A stretch of 64,000 nucleotides of DNA from Bradyrhizobium sp. CCGB01 (GTDB lineage Bacteria; Pseudomonadota; Alphaproteobacteria; Rhizobiales; Xanthobacteraceae): the NCBI RefSeq assembly GCF_024199795.1, contig NZ_JANADK010000001.1, forward strand, positions 8,601,001 through 8,665,000, read 5' to 3'. Positions 1 to 8,344 of the stretch are shown here, in pieces. A program made the translations under genes and the position numbers. Numbering within the stretch: position 1 is the stretch's first letter; each line of letters opens with the position of its first letter. The notes beneath the pieces were generated by a model. That model saw only the letters and a list, made by a program, of their open reading frames with translations, was not told the DNA's origin and did no database searches.

Positions 1-2053
1 CGCGCCGGCGCAGCAGCGCATCCGGCTCCGGCGGACGGCCGCGGAACGCCTCGTAGGCGGCCTCCGGATCGACCGATCCACCGCTCGAATAGATGTCGTC
101 GTGCAGGCGCTTGGCGACGGCCGGATCGAAGATGTTGCCGGCCTCCTCGAACGCGCCGAAGGCGTCGGCGTCCATCACCTCGGACCACATGTAGCTATAA
201 TAGCCGGCGGCGTAATGATCGCCGGAGAAGATGTGGCCGAACTGGGTGGGCCGGTGGCGCAGCGAGATCTCCTCGGGCATGCCGATCTTCTCAAGCTCCT
301 TCTTCTCGAAGGCGCGCACGTCGCTGGCGGCCTCGGCCGGCTGGGTATGGAATTCCAAATCGACCAGCGCGGAGGAGACGAACTCGACCGTGGCAAAGCC
401 CTGGTTGAATTTTCGCGCGGCCAGGAAGCGCTGGAGCAGGTCGTCCGGCAGCGGCTCGCCGGTCTGGTAGTGGCGGGCGAACTGCTGCAGCACCTCGGGC
501 CGCTCCTGCCAGTGCTCGTAGAGCTGGGAGGGCAGCTCGACGAAGTCGGTGAACACGGAGGTGCCCGACAGCGACGGATAGGTCACGTTGGAGAGCATGC
601 CGTGCAGGCCGTGGCCGAACTCGTGGAACAGGGTGCGGGCATCGTCGGGCGACAGCAGCGAGGGCTCGCCGCCGGCTCCCCTGGCGAAGTTGCAGACATT
701 GATAACGAGCGGCGCGATATCGCCGTCGAGCTTCTGCTGGTCGCGCAGCGAGGTCATCCAGGCGCCGGAGCGCTTCGATGGCCGTGCGTAGTAGTCGCCG
801 TAGAACAGCGCCTTGTGCTTGCCGTCCGGCCCCTTCACCTCCCAGACCCGGACGTCGGGGTGCCAGGCCGGCACATCCTTGCGCTCCTCGAAGGTGATGC
901 CGAACAGGCGCGTGGCACAGTCGAAGGCGGCGGCGATCATGTGATCGAGCGTGAGATACGGCTTGATCGCGGAATCGTCGAAATTGGCGCGCTGGAGGCG
1001 GAGCTTCTCGGCATAGAAGCGCCAGTCCCAGGGCGCGAGCTTGAAATTGCCGCCCTCTTCCGTGATCAGGCCCTGCATCTCGTCACGGTCGGCGAGCGCC
1101 CGCACCCGCGCCGGCTTCCAGACCCGTTCGAGCAGGCCCCGCACCGCGTCGGGCGTCTTGGCCATGGAATCCTCGAGCCGGTAGGCGGCGAAGGTCGGAT
1201 AGCCCAAAAGCTTGGCGCTCTCCTCGCGCAGCTTCAGGATCTCGACGATCGTTCCATTGTTGTCGTTGGCATTGCCGTTGTCGCCGCGCGCCGTGAAGGC
1301 CTTGTAGACCTTCTCGCGCAGGTCGCGCCTCGCCGAGCTCTTCAGGAACGGCTCGGTCGAGGAGCGCGACAGCGTCACGATCGCCTTGCCTTGCATGCCG
1401 CGCTCTTCTGCCGCAGCCTTGGCGGCGGCGATGAAGCTCTCCGGCAGGCCCTGGCGGTCGGCCTCCCCTAGCTCCATGAACCACTCCTGCTCATCGCCGA
1501 GCAGATGATGGCTGAAGCTGGTGCCGAGCTGCGCGAGCTTCTCGTTGATCTCCGCCATCCGCGTCTTGGCCTCCTCGGAGAGGCCGGCGCCGGAGCGGTG
1601 GAAGCGGGTGTAGGTGCGCTCCAGCAGGCGGAGCTGCTCAGGCGTCAGGCCAAGCCTGGTGCGGTTCTCGTGCAGATGGGCGATGCGACCAAACAGCACG
1701 GCGTTCATCATGATCGGATTCCAGTGCCGCGCCATCCGCAAGGAGACCTCCTTGTCGATCTCCAGGATGGCCGGGTTGGAATGCGCCGAGACGAGGTCGT
1801 AGAAGACGGCCGCGACCTTGCTGAGGAGCTTGCCGGAGCGCTCCAGCGCCGTGATGGTGTTGGCGAAGTCGGCGGCCGCCGGATCGTTGGTGATCGCGGC
1901 GATCTCGGCGGAGTGATCGGCGAAGGCCTGCTCGAAGGCCGGAAGGAAGTGCTCGGGCTTGATCTCGTCGAAGGGCGGCGTCGCAAACGGCGTCACCCAG
2001 GCCTTCAGCAGCGGGTTGGTCTCGAGGTCCGTGGTTTGGCGGGGTTCTGACAT
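1..2053 (-). CDS. M3 family metallopeptidase (oligopeptidase A / dipeptidyl carboxypeptidase type), 3' end cut by window
   Basis: Cytoplasmic zinc peptidase that degrades short peptides. Translated from the ATG at 2053 (MSEPRQTTDLETNPLL), it stays open to the window edge, giving about 684 residues, close to the family's usual 680-690. The zinc motif HEFGH is at residues 477-481 and the third ligand, Glu506, lies in the following segment FVELPSQ, as expected for M3 enzymes. The few C-terminal residues are outside the window. I cannot separate PrlC-type from Dcp-type specificity by eye. The family assignment is secure. It stands alone on the minus strand and diverges from the small membrane protein at 2191. 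Confidence 0.93.
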   Translation of the reverse strand, partial: MSEPRQTTDLETNPLLKAWVTPFATPPFDEIKPEHFLPAFEQAFADHSAEIAAITNDPAAADFANTITALERSGKLLSKVAAVFYDLVSAHSNPAILEIDKEVSLRMARHWNPIMMNAVLFGRIAHLHENRTRLGLTPEQLRLLERTYTRFHRSGAGLSEEAKTRMAEINEKLAQLGTSFSHHLLGDEQEWFMELGEADRQGLPESFIAAAKAAAEERGMQGKAIVTLSRSSTEPFLKSSARRDLREKVYKAFTARGDNGNANDNNGTIVEILKLREESAKLLGYPTFAAYRLEDSMAKTPDAVRGLLERVWKPARVRALADRDEMQGLITEEGGNFKLAPWDWRFYAEKLRLQRANFDDSAIKPYLTLDHMIAAAFDCATRLFGITFEERKDVPAWHPDVRVWEVKGPDGKHKALFYGDYYARPSKRSGAWMTSLRDQQKLDGDIAPLVINVCNFARGAGGEPSLLSPDDARTLFHEFGHGLHGMLSNVTYPSLSGTSVFTDFVELPSQLYEHWQERPEVLQQFARHYQTGEPLPDDLLQRFLAARKFNQGFATVEFVSSALVDLEFHTQPAEAASDVRAFEKKELEKIGMPEEISLRHRPTQFGHIFSGDHYAAGYYSYMWSEVMDADAFGAFEEAGNIFDPAVAKRLHDDIYSSGGSVDPEAAYEAFRGRPPEPDALLRRR

Positions 2054-2190
2054 CGCAAGTCCCGGTTTTTGAGCTGATTTGTTGGGGTCAGCTATAGCAC
2101 GCGATGGGGCTTTTTTGGGCCATTTGCCCTTGCTCCCGGCCGCCTTTTCGGGGAGATTGCGGCCCTCGAAGACTAGGGACTCCTGAGCTC

Positions 2191-2445
2191 ATGAACGCGC
2201 CTGCCTCCTCCTCCCGTCAGATCGTCTGGCCGAGCGTCATCACCGTCATCAGCGCTGCCATTCTGATCGGCGCCGAAGTGTTCGGCGCCGCGTTCGCCGG
2301 CGGCTGGGCGCTCGCGATCCTGTTCGGGCTCGGCGACCAGGGCGCGCACATCCTTCAGGCCGTGCTGTTCGCACTCGGCGTGCTCGTGATGACCGCGTTC
2401 ATCCGCGCGGCTCAGCGCGTCGAGCCCTTTACCAAGCGCGGCTGA
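2191..2445 (+). CDS. small inner-membrane protein of unknown function (84 aa)
   Basis: Starts at ATG 2191 (MNAPASSSRQ). An in-frame ATG at 2104 would add 29 residues of low-complexity sequence and is less likely. There are two hydrophobic segments, about residues 13-38 and 48-70, joined by a short polar Gly-Asp-Gln-Gly turn, and a basic C-terminus (RAAQRVEPFTKRG). This fits a two-pass membrane protein with both ends in the cytoplasm. I recognise no named family. A GC-rich hairpin (gcgcgc-N6-cgcgcgc) follows the stop at about 2456-2474 but has no T-tract. Confidence 0.6.
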   Translation: MNAPASSSRQIVWPSVITVISAAILIGAEVFGAAFAGGWALAILFGLGDQGAHILQAVLFALGVLVMTAFIRAAQRVEPFTKRG

Positions 2446-2599
2446 CGCTTCCTCGCGCGCGAGAGACGCGCGCTGTAAAAAACTTAACGCGCGTTCATCT
2501 TCCGCGTCGCTCGCGCAACACAGCGCAAGCGGATGTTAGGCAATTCTGTTCTCAGCCTAAAAAAATTCTTGCGAACCAGAGTCAAAACGCTTATGTGCG

Positions 2600-3116
2600 G
2601 ACTTGCCCAATTTCGCACGTGCCTGTGGTCGTGTGTCAGTCGGTAGGTATCCGGACAAGAGGCCGGACAGCCGCCAAGGGGTGAAGAAGCCGAGGGGCTC
2701 TTCGGAAGTGCGGAAGTCGCAAGGCTCATAGCCGGAAGACGAAAGCAAACCCGGAGCGTCCAGCATCTCTCTCAAAGAGATGCCATGTCGAAGGTGACTT
2801 CACTTTTTGCAACCGTGACTGGCAGCCGGAGGCGAACCGGCGCACCCCGCTCTCAACGGGGGACGCGACTTAAAGCAACGACGGATCGGGCTTTTTTGGT
2901 CTCTACCGGCATTCCACCGCCGGCGCGGGCTACTGAAAAGGCTTGTCCTTCATTGCCAGGTGTGCGGGCGGGAAACTCTCCCAACCAATCCACGGCAGCA
3001 CAGTCTGGTTTGAGTCTTTTGGCTTCAGCGCGCCTCCATCGCGCGATGTGGCCGAAGCGCTCTTATCCGACGTCACGTTGATGCGGATCCCGTCGCTGGG
3101 ACCGTTGGAGAGTGCC
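2600..3116 (+). promoter_or_regulatory. long structured 5' leader of ornithine decarboxylase (speF-leader candidate)
   Basis: The 671 bp between the small membrane gene and the decarboxylase start have no convincing coding sequence. Two tight adjacent hairpins are visible: gccgg-N7-ccggc at 2825-2841 and ccccg-N7-cgggg at 2845-2861, followed by an AT-richer stretch with a T6 run near 2890. The position matches the alphaproteobacterial speF leader, a conserved RNA element described upstream of ornithine decarboxylase genes. The assignment rests on position and fold and was not tested against a covariance model. Boundaries are approximate. A short ORF starting at 2785 lies inside the leader and could be a leader peptide, but I see no support for its translation. 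Confidence 0.5.
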
Positions 3117-4259
3117 ATGACCGAACGCATCCAGGAATTCCTGCGCAACCGCCGCAAGGAAGGTCTCGACACCGAGCCGTGCCTCGTCGTCGACCTCGAG
3201 GTCGTGCGCGACAATTACCAGACCTTCGCCAAGGCGCTGCCCGACAGCCGCGTGTTCTACGCCGTCAAGGCGAACCCGGCGCCGGAAGTGCTGGCGCTGC
3301 TGGCCTCCATGGGCTCCTGCTTCGACACCGCGACGGTCGCCGAGATCGAGATGGCGCTGGCCGCCGGTGCGACGCCCGACCGCATCTCCTTCGGCAACAC
3401 GATCAAGAAGGAGCGCGACATCGCGCGCGCCTTCGCGCTCGGCATTCGCCTGTTCGCGGTCGACTGCGCCGCCGAGGTCGAGAAGGTCGCCCGTGCCGCT
3501 CCCGGCGCCAAGGTGTTCTGCCGCATCCTCTATGACTGCGCCGGCGCCGAGTGGCCGCTGTCGCGCAAGTTCGGCTGCGACCCGGAAATGGCCGTCGACG
3601 TGCTCGACGTCGCCAAGCGCCTGGGCCTGGAGCCGTGCGGCATCTCCTTCCATGTCGGCTCGCAGCAGCGCAAGGTGAAGGCGTGGGACCGTGCGCTGGC
3701 GATGGCCTCGCAGGTGTTCCGCGACTGCGCCGAGCGGGGCATCAACCTGACCATGGTCAACATGGGCGGCGGCTTCCCGACCAAGTACCTGAAGGACGTG
3801 CCGCCGGTCGTCACCTACGGCCGCTCGATCTTCCGCGCGCTGCGCAAGCACTTCGGCAACCAGATTCCGGAGACCATCATCGAGCCGGGTCGCGGCATGG
3901 TGGGCAACGCCGGCATCATCGAATCCGAGGTCGTGCTCATCTCGAAGAAGAGCGACGAGGACGAGGTGCGCTGGGTCTATCTCGACATCGGCAAGTTCGG
4001 CGGTCTCGCCGAGACCATGGACGAGTCGATCCGCTACGCCATCCGCACCCCGCATGACGGCGCGGACATGACGCCGTGCGTGCTCGCGGGCCCGACCTGC
4101 GACAGCGCCGACGTGCTGTACGAGAAGAACCCGTACCCGCTTCCGGTGACGCTCGAGATCGGCGACAAGCTGCTGATCGAGGGCACCGGGGCCTATACGT
4201 CGACCTACTCGGCGGTGGCGTTCAACGGTATCCCGCCGCTGAAGACGTACCACATCTGA
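3117..4259 (+). CDS. ornithine decarboxylase, PLP fold type III (380 aa)
   Basis: Alanine-racemase-fold decarboxylase converting ornithine (possibly also lysine) to putrescine (or cadaverine), the first step toward polyamines. Start ATG 3117 (MTERIQEFLR); the frame extends further upstream, but that part lies in the structured leader. The PLP lysine is K51 in FYAVKANP. The glycine-rich phosphate site is NMGGGFPT, the EPGR motif follows, and the active-site Cys-Asp is C328-D329 (GPTCDSADV). The length matches the short alphaproteobacterial enzymes. Homospermidine synthase 1.3 kb downstream on the same strand supports a putrescine role. Paralogues in the family accept lysine or diaminopimelate, but the lack of a lysA-type C-terminal extension argues against DapDC. 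Confidence 0.9.
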   Translation: MTERIQEFLRNRRKEGLDTEPCLVVDLEVVRDNYQTFAKALPDSRVFYAVKANPAPEVLALLASMGSCFDTATVAEIEMALAAGATPDRISFGNTIKKERDIARAFALGIRLFAVDCAAEVEKVARAAPGAKVFCRILYDCAGAEWPLSRKFGCDPEMAVDVLDVAKRLGLEPCGISFHVGSQQRKVKAWDRALAMASQVFRDCAERGINLTMVNMGGGFPTKYLKDVPPVVTYGRSIFRALRKHFGNQIPETIIEPGRGMVGNAGIIESEVVLISKKSDEDEVRWVYLDIGKFGGLAETMDESIRYAIRTPHDGADMTPCVLAGPTCDSADVLYEKNPYPLPVTLEIGDKLLIEGTGAYTSTYSAVAFNGIPPLKTYHI

Positions 4260-4289
4260 TTTGCCTCCTTCTTGAGGCCTGACGAACCC

Positions 4290-4315
4290 GGGAGCCGGTC
4301 CGCCGGCTCCCTTCC
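4290..4315 (+). terminator. hairpin after ornithine decarboxylase (weak terminator or attenuator)
   Basis: A nine-pair stem (gggagccgg at 4290-4298 with ccggctccc at 4303-4311, 4-nt loop) followed by ttcct. The T-tract is poor, so it probably allows read-through to the genes downstream. Confidence 0.45.
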
Positions 4316-4391
4316 TGACATTGCAATTCTGACGACGTCTTGGACAGGCGTGCCTATCGGGCACGTCCGTTCAAGCGGGGACTGACGCGCC

Positions 4392-4979
4392 ATGACTGCT
4401 TTTCGGAAGCCACAAGTCGCCCTCACTTCGGAAGCCGCTCCGTTCGCGATCCGTGCGGAACGTGCTGCCGACGTCGCTGTGCGTGAAGCGCTGCTCGATG
4501 CCTGCTTTGGCGAGAACCGCCACGGCCGCACCTGCCAGCGCCTGCGCGACGGACGCGCACCAGCCGCAGGGCTTGCCCTGTCGGCCGTGCGCGAGGGGAC
4601 GCTCGTGGGAACCGTGCGGCTGTGGCACGTCAGCGCCGGAGGCAGGCCCGCTCTGGTCCTCGGACCGCTGGCTGTGGACCCTGCGTTCCGCGAGCTCGGG
4701 ATCGGCGCCGCGCTGATGCATCAAGCGCTGGCCACCGCCCGGGCGCGCGGGCATGCCGCCGTGATCCTGCTCGGCGACGCCCCCTATTACGCCCGCTTCG
4801 GCTTCACGGGCGAGAAGACCGGCCAGCTGTCGCTGCCCGGCCCGTTCGAGCGCGACCGCCTGCTGGCGATCGAATTTACCGACGGCGCTCTCGATGGCGC
4901 CGAGGGGATGATCGTCCCGACCGGAGCCGCCTTGCCCAAACGGAGGTCGGTTCGCGGCCTCCACGCGCAAGCGGCCTAA
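4392..4979 (+). CDS. GNAT family N-acetyltransferase (YhbS-like, 195 aa)
   Basis: Acetyl-CoA-dependent acyltransferase. The acetyl-CoA binding region is LGPLAVDPAFRELGIGAALM (about residues 93-113), with the usual strand-pocket-helix pattern, followed by VILLGDAPYYARFGF, typical of the YhbS subgroup. The first residues (MTAFRKPQ) form a short non-conserved lead. It sits between ornithine decarboxylase and RidA, 132 bp after the former, all on the plus strand. Polyamine acetylation is one possible role suggested by this context, but the sequence does not reveal the substrate. Confidence 0.82.
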   Translation: MTAFRKPQVALTSEAAPFAIRAERAADVAVREALLDACFGENRHGRTCQRLRDGRAPAAGLALSAVREGTLVGTVRLWHVSAGGRPALVLGPLAVDPAFRELGIGAALMHQALATARARGHAAVILLGDAPYYARFGFTGEKTGQLSLPGPFERDRLLAIEFTDGALDGAEGMIVPTGAALPKRRSVRGLHAQAA

Positions 4980-5127
4980 GGGATTGCCATGATGGCGACG
5001 ACCCAAGCCGCGTTCCGCGGCAGCGCCCGGCCGCGCCTGCGCTAGACCCTGTTCCTTTGGGGTTGCGCGGGCCCCGGAAACGCCCTTTAACCCCACGAAA
5101 TTCCCTCTTTCAGTCGAGGCCGAACCC

Positions 5128-5517
5128 ATGCCCCGCCGCCTGATTTCCACCGGCTCCCCGTTCGAGAAGACCGCCGGCTACAGCCGCGCCGTGATCGACG
5201 GCGAGTTCGCCTTCGTCGCGGGAACCACCGGCTACGACTACACGACGATGACGATGCCGGCCGATGTCACGAGCCAGTCACGCAACTGCTTCAAGACCAT
5301 CGAGGCCGCCCTGAAGGAGGGCGGTTTCGAGATGGCCGACATCGTCCGCGTGACCTACTACCTCACCGACGCCAAGGATGCGGACGCCCACTTCGCGGTT
5401 TGCGGCGAAGTCCTCGGCGAGATCCGCCCGGCCGCAACTCTTCTCGTCGTCTCGGCGCTCTACAAGCCCGAGATGAAGGTCGAGATCGAAGTCACCGCCA
5501 AGCGCCGCAGCGCCTGA
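5128..5517 (+). CDS. RidA / YjgF family protein (129 aa)
   Basis: Small trimeric family; canonical RidA hydrolyses reactive enamine/imine intermediates made by PLP enzymes. The order of conserved segments is normal: FAFVAGTTGYDY, then QSRNCFKTIEAALKEGG, VRVTYYLTD, and the C-terminal AATLLVVSALYKPEMKVEIE. The substrate-binding arginine found in true RidA (usually in an 'xNRVPPRxA' stretch) is replaced here by IRPAATLLV, so this belongs to a Rid side branch. Start ATG 5128 has gagg about 8 nt upstream. It lies 48 bp before homospermidine synthase. Its closeness to a PLP decarboxylase and an enzyme with imine intermediates fits a clean-up role, which is inference. Confidence 0.85.
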   Translation: MPRRLISTGSPFEKTAGYSRAVIDGEFAFVAGTTGYDYTTMTMPADVTSQSRNCFKTIEAALKEGGFEMADIVRVTYYLTDAKDADAHFAVCGEVLGEIRPAATLLVVSALYKPEMKVEIEVTAKRRSA

Positions 5518-5565
5518 TCCACCCCTCACCCTTTGTCCGCCAGCACGTCCCGGAGAAACCATCCC

Positions 5566-7008
5566 ATGAGCCCCGCCTCGCAGATCTACGCGAAGATCAC
5601 CGGTCCTATCGTCATGGTCGGCTTCGGCTCCATCGGCAAAGGCACGCTGCCGATGATCGAGCGGCATCTCGATTACGACAAGTCGCGCGTCACCGTGATC
5701 GATCCCAAGGACGAGGGCCGCAAGGCGCATTGCGAGAAGCAGAATGTGCGCTTCATCCAGAAGGCCGTGACGAAGGACAACTACCGCGAATTGCTGACCC
5801 CGCTGCTGACCGAAGGCGGCGGCCAGGGCTTTTGCGTCAATCTCTCGGTCGATACCGGCTCCACCGACATCATGGAGCTCTGCAACGAGCTCGGCGCTCT
5901 CTATATCGACACCGTCAACGAGCCCTGGCTCGGCTTCTATTTCGATTCCTCGAAGGGCCCGGAAGCACGCTCCAACTACGCGCTTCGCGAAGTGACGCTG
6001 GCCGCCAAGAAGGCGCGGCCTAAGGGCTCGACCACGGCCGTCTCGTGCTGCGGCGCCAATCCCGGCATGGTCTCGTTCTTCGTCAAGCAGGCGCTGCTCA
6101 ACGTCGCCGCCGATCTGAAGCTCAATGCCCCCCGGCCGAAGACCAAGGCCGAATGGGCGGACCTGATGCGGCAGGCGGGCATCAAGGGCATCCACATCGC
6201 CGAACGCGACACCCAGCGCTCCAAGTCGCCGAAAGAGCCGGACGTCTTCGTCAACACCTGGTCGGTGGAAGGTTTTCTGTCGGAAGGCGTGCAGCCGTCC
6301 GAGCTCGGCTGGGGCACCCACGAGAAATGGATGCCGGAGAATGCGCGCACCCACGAAGCCGGCTGCGGCGCGGCCATCTACCTGATGCAGCCCGGCGCCA
6401 ACACGCGCGTGCGCACCTGGTGCCCGACCCGCGGCGCGCAGTATGGCTTCCTCGTCACCCACAACGAGTCGATCTCGATCTCCGATTACTTCACGGTGCG
6501 CGACGCATCGGGCAAGGCGGTCTACCGGCCGACCTGCCACTATGCCTATCATCCGGCCGACGACGCCGTGCTGTCGCTGCACGAAATGTTCGGCCGCGCC
6601 GCGAAGATGCAGGAAAAGCACCACATCCTCGACGAGAACGAGATCGTCGACGGCATCGACGAGCTCGGCGTGCTGCTGTTCGGCCATGACAACAATGCCT
6701 ACTGGTACGGCTCGCAGCTCTCCATCGAAGAGACCCGCAGGCTCGCGCCCTATCAGAACGCCACCGGCCTGCAAGTGACCTCCGCCGTGCTCGGCGGCAT
6801 GGTCTGGGCGCTGGAAAACCCGAACGAAGGCATCGTCGAAGCCGACGAGATGGATTTCGATCGCCTGCTTGAAATCCAGCTGCCGTATCTCGGCCCGGTG
6901 AAGGGTTTCTACACCGACTGGACGCCGCTGACGGATCGCCCGGGACTGTTTCCGGAAGATATCGACACGAGCGATCCCTGGCAGTTCCGGAATATCCTGG
7001 TCCGTTGA
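5566..7008 (+). CDS. hss: homospermidine synthase (480 aa)
   Basis: NAD-dependent enzyme that joins two putrescines (or putrescine and spermidine) into homospermidine (EC 2.5.1.44). The Rossmann motif is at residues 19-24 (VGFGSIGKGTLP), near the N-terminus as in the bacterial enzyme. Other recognisable segments are NLSVDTGSTDIMELCNELG, CGANPGMVSFFVKQALL and AGCGAAIYLMQPG, all characteristic of HSS rather than saccharopine dehydrogenase. The length matches the roughly 480 aa of known bacterial enzymes. Start ATG 5566 (MSPASQIYAK); the frame is open further upstream but without a better start. Homospermidine is a main polyamine in many rhizobia, so with the decarboxylase upstream this gives a complete ornithine-to-homospermidine route. 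Confidence 0.95.
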   Translation: MSPASQIYAKITGPIVMVGFGSIGKGTLPMIERHLDYDKSRVTVIDPKDEGRKAHCEKQNVRFIQKAVTKDNYRELLTPLLTEGGGQGFCVNLSVDTGSTDIMELCNELGALYIDTVNEPWLGFYFDSSKGPEARSNYALREVTLAAKKARPKGSTTAVSCCGANPGMVSFFVKQALLNVAADLKLNAPRPKTKAEWADLMRQAGIKGIHIAERDTQRSKSPKEPDVFVNTWSVEGFLSEGVQPSELGWGTHEKWMPENARTHEAGCGAAIYLMQPGANTRVRTWCPTRGAQYGFLVTHNESISISDYFTVRDASGKAVYRPTCHYAYHPADDAVLSLHEMFGRAAKMQEKHHILDENEIVDGIDELGVLLFGHDNNAYWYGSQLSIEETRRLAPYQNATGLQVTSAVLGGMVWALENPNEGIVEADEMDFDRLLEIQLPYLGPVKGFYTDWTPLTDRPGLFPEDIDTSDPWQFRNILVR

Positions 7009-7034
7009 TCGCGCACCACGCCTGATCGATCATG

Positions 7035-7062
7035 ATGCCCGGCCTCGCGCCGGGCATTTTCT
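7035..7062. terminator. bidirectional terminator between hss and acetoacetate decarboxylase
   Basis: Perfect nine-pair stem (atgcccggc at 7035-7043 with gccgggcat at 7049-7057, 5-nt loop) followed by tttctt on the plus strand. It sits between two convergent genes and can end both transcripts. Confidence 0.8.
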
Positions 7063-7072
7063 TGTTCGCGAC

Positions 7073-7813
7073 CTACTTCGCCATGTAGTCGAACGCCACG
7101 CTGCCGAGCCCCAGCGTCAAATCCGCCTTGAAGTGCAGCGCGGAGACGACCTCGCGCACTGGCAGGCGGGCGACATCGCAGAGCGCATGGGGAAACAGGC
7201 CGAGCGCGGCGGGACCGGTCCAGGCTTCCTTCAGCGTGACGTCCTCGAGATGAAACCGTACCAGCTCGCAGATCCGCGGGCTGCCGTCCACGTGCGGAAT
7301 GATCTTCAGGATGAAGTTCGGCGCCTTCATCGAGTTCAGCACGGTGTCATGATCGAGCGGGCGGTGCTTGTAGCCCATGGTCGCAGACGCGCACAGCACC
7401 GAACCGTAGTGCAGCGAACCGACGAGCACGTCGCTCTCGACCTCGATCTTCGGCTTCGCCAGCTTCTTCGGAAAGCCCCACAGCTCGCGGCCGCCGGCGA
7501 TCGGCCCCTCATCGTCGAGGTACATCGCGTGGGTGTAGGCGCCCAACTCACCCTTGAAGCGGACCGGGATGACCTGCCCGGTTTCGGTGTAGTCGCCGAA
7601 TCCGGTCGAATCGGGCATGCGGATGAATTCGTATTTCACCACCGGCTCCGCCACCTCCAGCGGCTCCGGCACGATTCTGGCGAGGGCTTCGGGATCGGTC
7701 GTGTAGGTGATGATGAAATATTCCCGGTCGAAGAAGCGATATGGCCCCGGCGGGAATGACGGGTTGGTGAGCGGCATCGAATAAGCGGTGCGGCGGACGT
7801 CTTCGATCTTCAT
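7073..7813 (-). CDS. adc: acetoacetate decarboxylase (246 aa)
   Basis: Converts acetoacetate to acetone and CO2 through a Schiff base. The catalytic lysine is K116 in the hallmark [12 protein letters not shown], with the adjacent K117 that lowers its pKa. [14 protein letters not shown] near the N-terminus and [10 protein letters not shown] after the lysine also match the family. I chose the ATG at 7813 ([11 protein letters not shown]); an ATG at 7825 would add only MGPP. It is convergent with hss and shares its terminator, so it is not part of the polyamine unit. Rhizobia use acetoacetate in polyhydroxybutyrate breakdown, but nothing nearby ties the gene to that pathway. Confidence 0.9.
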   Translation of the reverse strand: MKIEDVRRTAYSMPLTNPSFPPGPYRFFDREYFIITYTTDPEALARIVPEPLEVAEPVVKYEFIRMPDSTGFGDYTETGQVIPVRFKGELGAYTHAMYLDDEGPIAGGRELWGFPKKLAKPKIEVESDVLVGSLHYGSVLCASATMGYKHRPLDHDTVLNSMKAPNFILKIIPHVDGSPRICELVRFHLEDVTLKEAWTGPAALGLFPHALCDVARLPVREVVSALHFKADLTLGLGSVAFDYMAK

Positions 7814-7907
7814 GGGAGGCCCCATCTGTCGTTGGCGCGACGGATTATGGAACGGGCCGTTTGCCGAGGCGAGATCAAATGCGCGTCACAATACGCCGGC
7901 CGGCGGG

Positions 7908-8243
7908 CTACTTCTCCTTGATCGGCGGCGCGATCTTCTCGGCAGGGGCCGGCGGCAATGCCGGTTTGGCCGTACCCGCCGCGCCCTGCGTCTGCGGATC
8001 GGGACGCGCCGGCTCGGGCGCCGGCGTGGTCGGCCGGTCGCCGCCGGGCTTGGATTCGGCGGGTGTCTTGCTCTGGTCGTCGGACGGCGTGCCCTGGAGC
8101 GGCGGCGTCGCCTGCGCCGTCTGCATCCGGCTCTCGGCGCGGATTTGCGCGATCGATACGCCCGATATCACGATGCCGGCCGCAAACAGCGAGCAGGCGA
8201 TCATCAGGTCGAGTTTCAGTCTGCGCTTGTCATTGCCGGTCAT
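7908..8243 (-). CDS. proline-rich membrane-anchored protein of unknown function (about 111 aa)
   Basis: Start taken at ATG 8243 (MTGNDKRRLKLDLM); an upstream in-frame start at 8288 is possible. A basic N-terminus is followed by one hydrophobic segment (about residues 13-33, ACSLFAAGIVISGVSIAQI). A low-complexity tail rich in Pro, Ala, Thr and Lys makes up the rest and contains repeated PxP groups. By charge the tail should be periplasmic. No catalytic motif is visible. It lies about 100 bp downstream of mgtC on the same strand and may be co-transcribed. Confidence 0.6.
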   Translation of the reverse strand: MTGNDKRRLKLDLMIACSLFAAGIVISGVSIAQIRAESRMQTAQATPPLQGTPSDDQSKTPAESKPGGDRPTTPAPEPARPDPQTQGAAGTAKPALPPAPAEKIAPPIKEK

Positions 8244-8344
8244 GTCGATCACCGCATCTGTTCGCGGGATCAACGAACTTGCCCCCACGACAGTTCCGCC
8301 GCCGGCAAGGCCGGAACCTGTCGCCTGACGCTAAAACGCTGCGC

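Noticed and set aside
101..1471. Long open frame opposite the M3 peptidase
   Set aside because: High-GC coding makes the antisense frame open by chance; the peptidase on the other strand has complete zinc motifs.
2785..3081. Small open frame in the decarboxylase leader
   Set aside because: Lies over the structured leader, has no ribosome site and no recognisable sequence; kept only as a remark in the leader entry.
3063..4364. 433-codon frame opposite ornithine decarboxylase
   Set aside because: Low-complexity Arg/Ala/Gly/His composition typical of an antisense shadow of a high-GC gene.
5278..6774. 498-codon frame opposite RidA and homospermidine synthase
   Set aside because: Spans two real genes on the opposite strand and matches no family.
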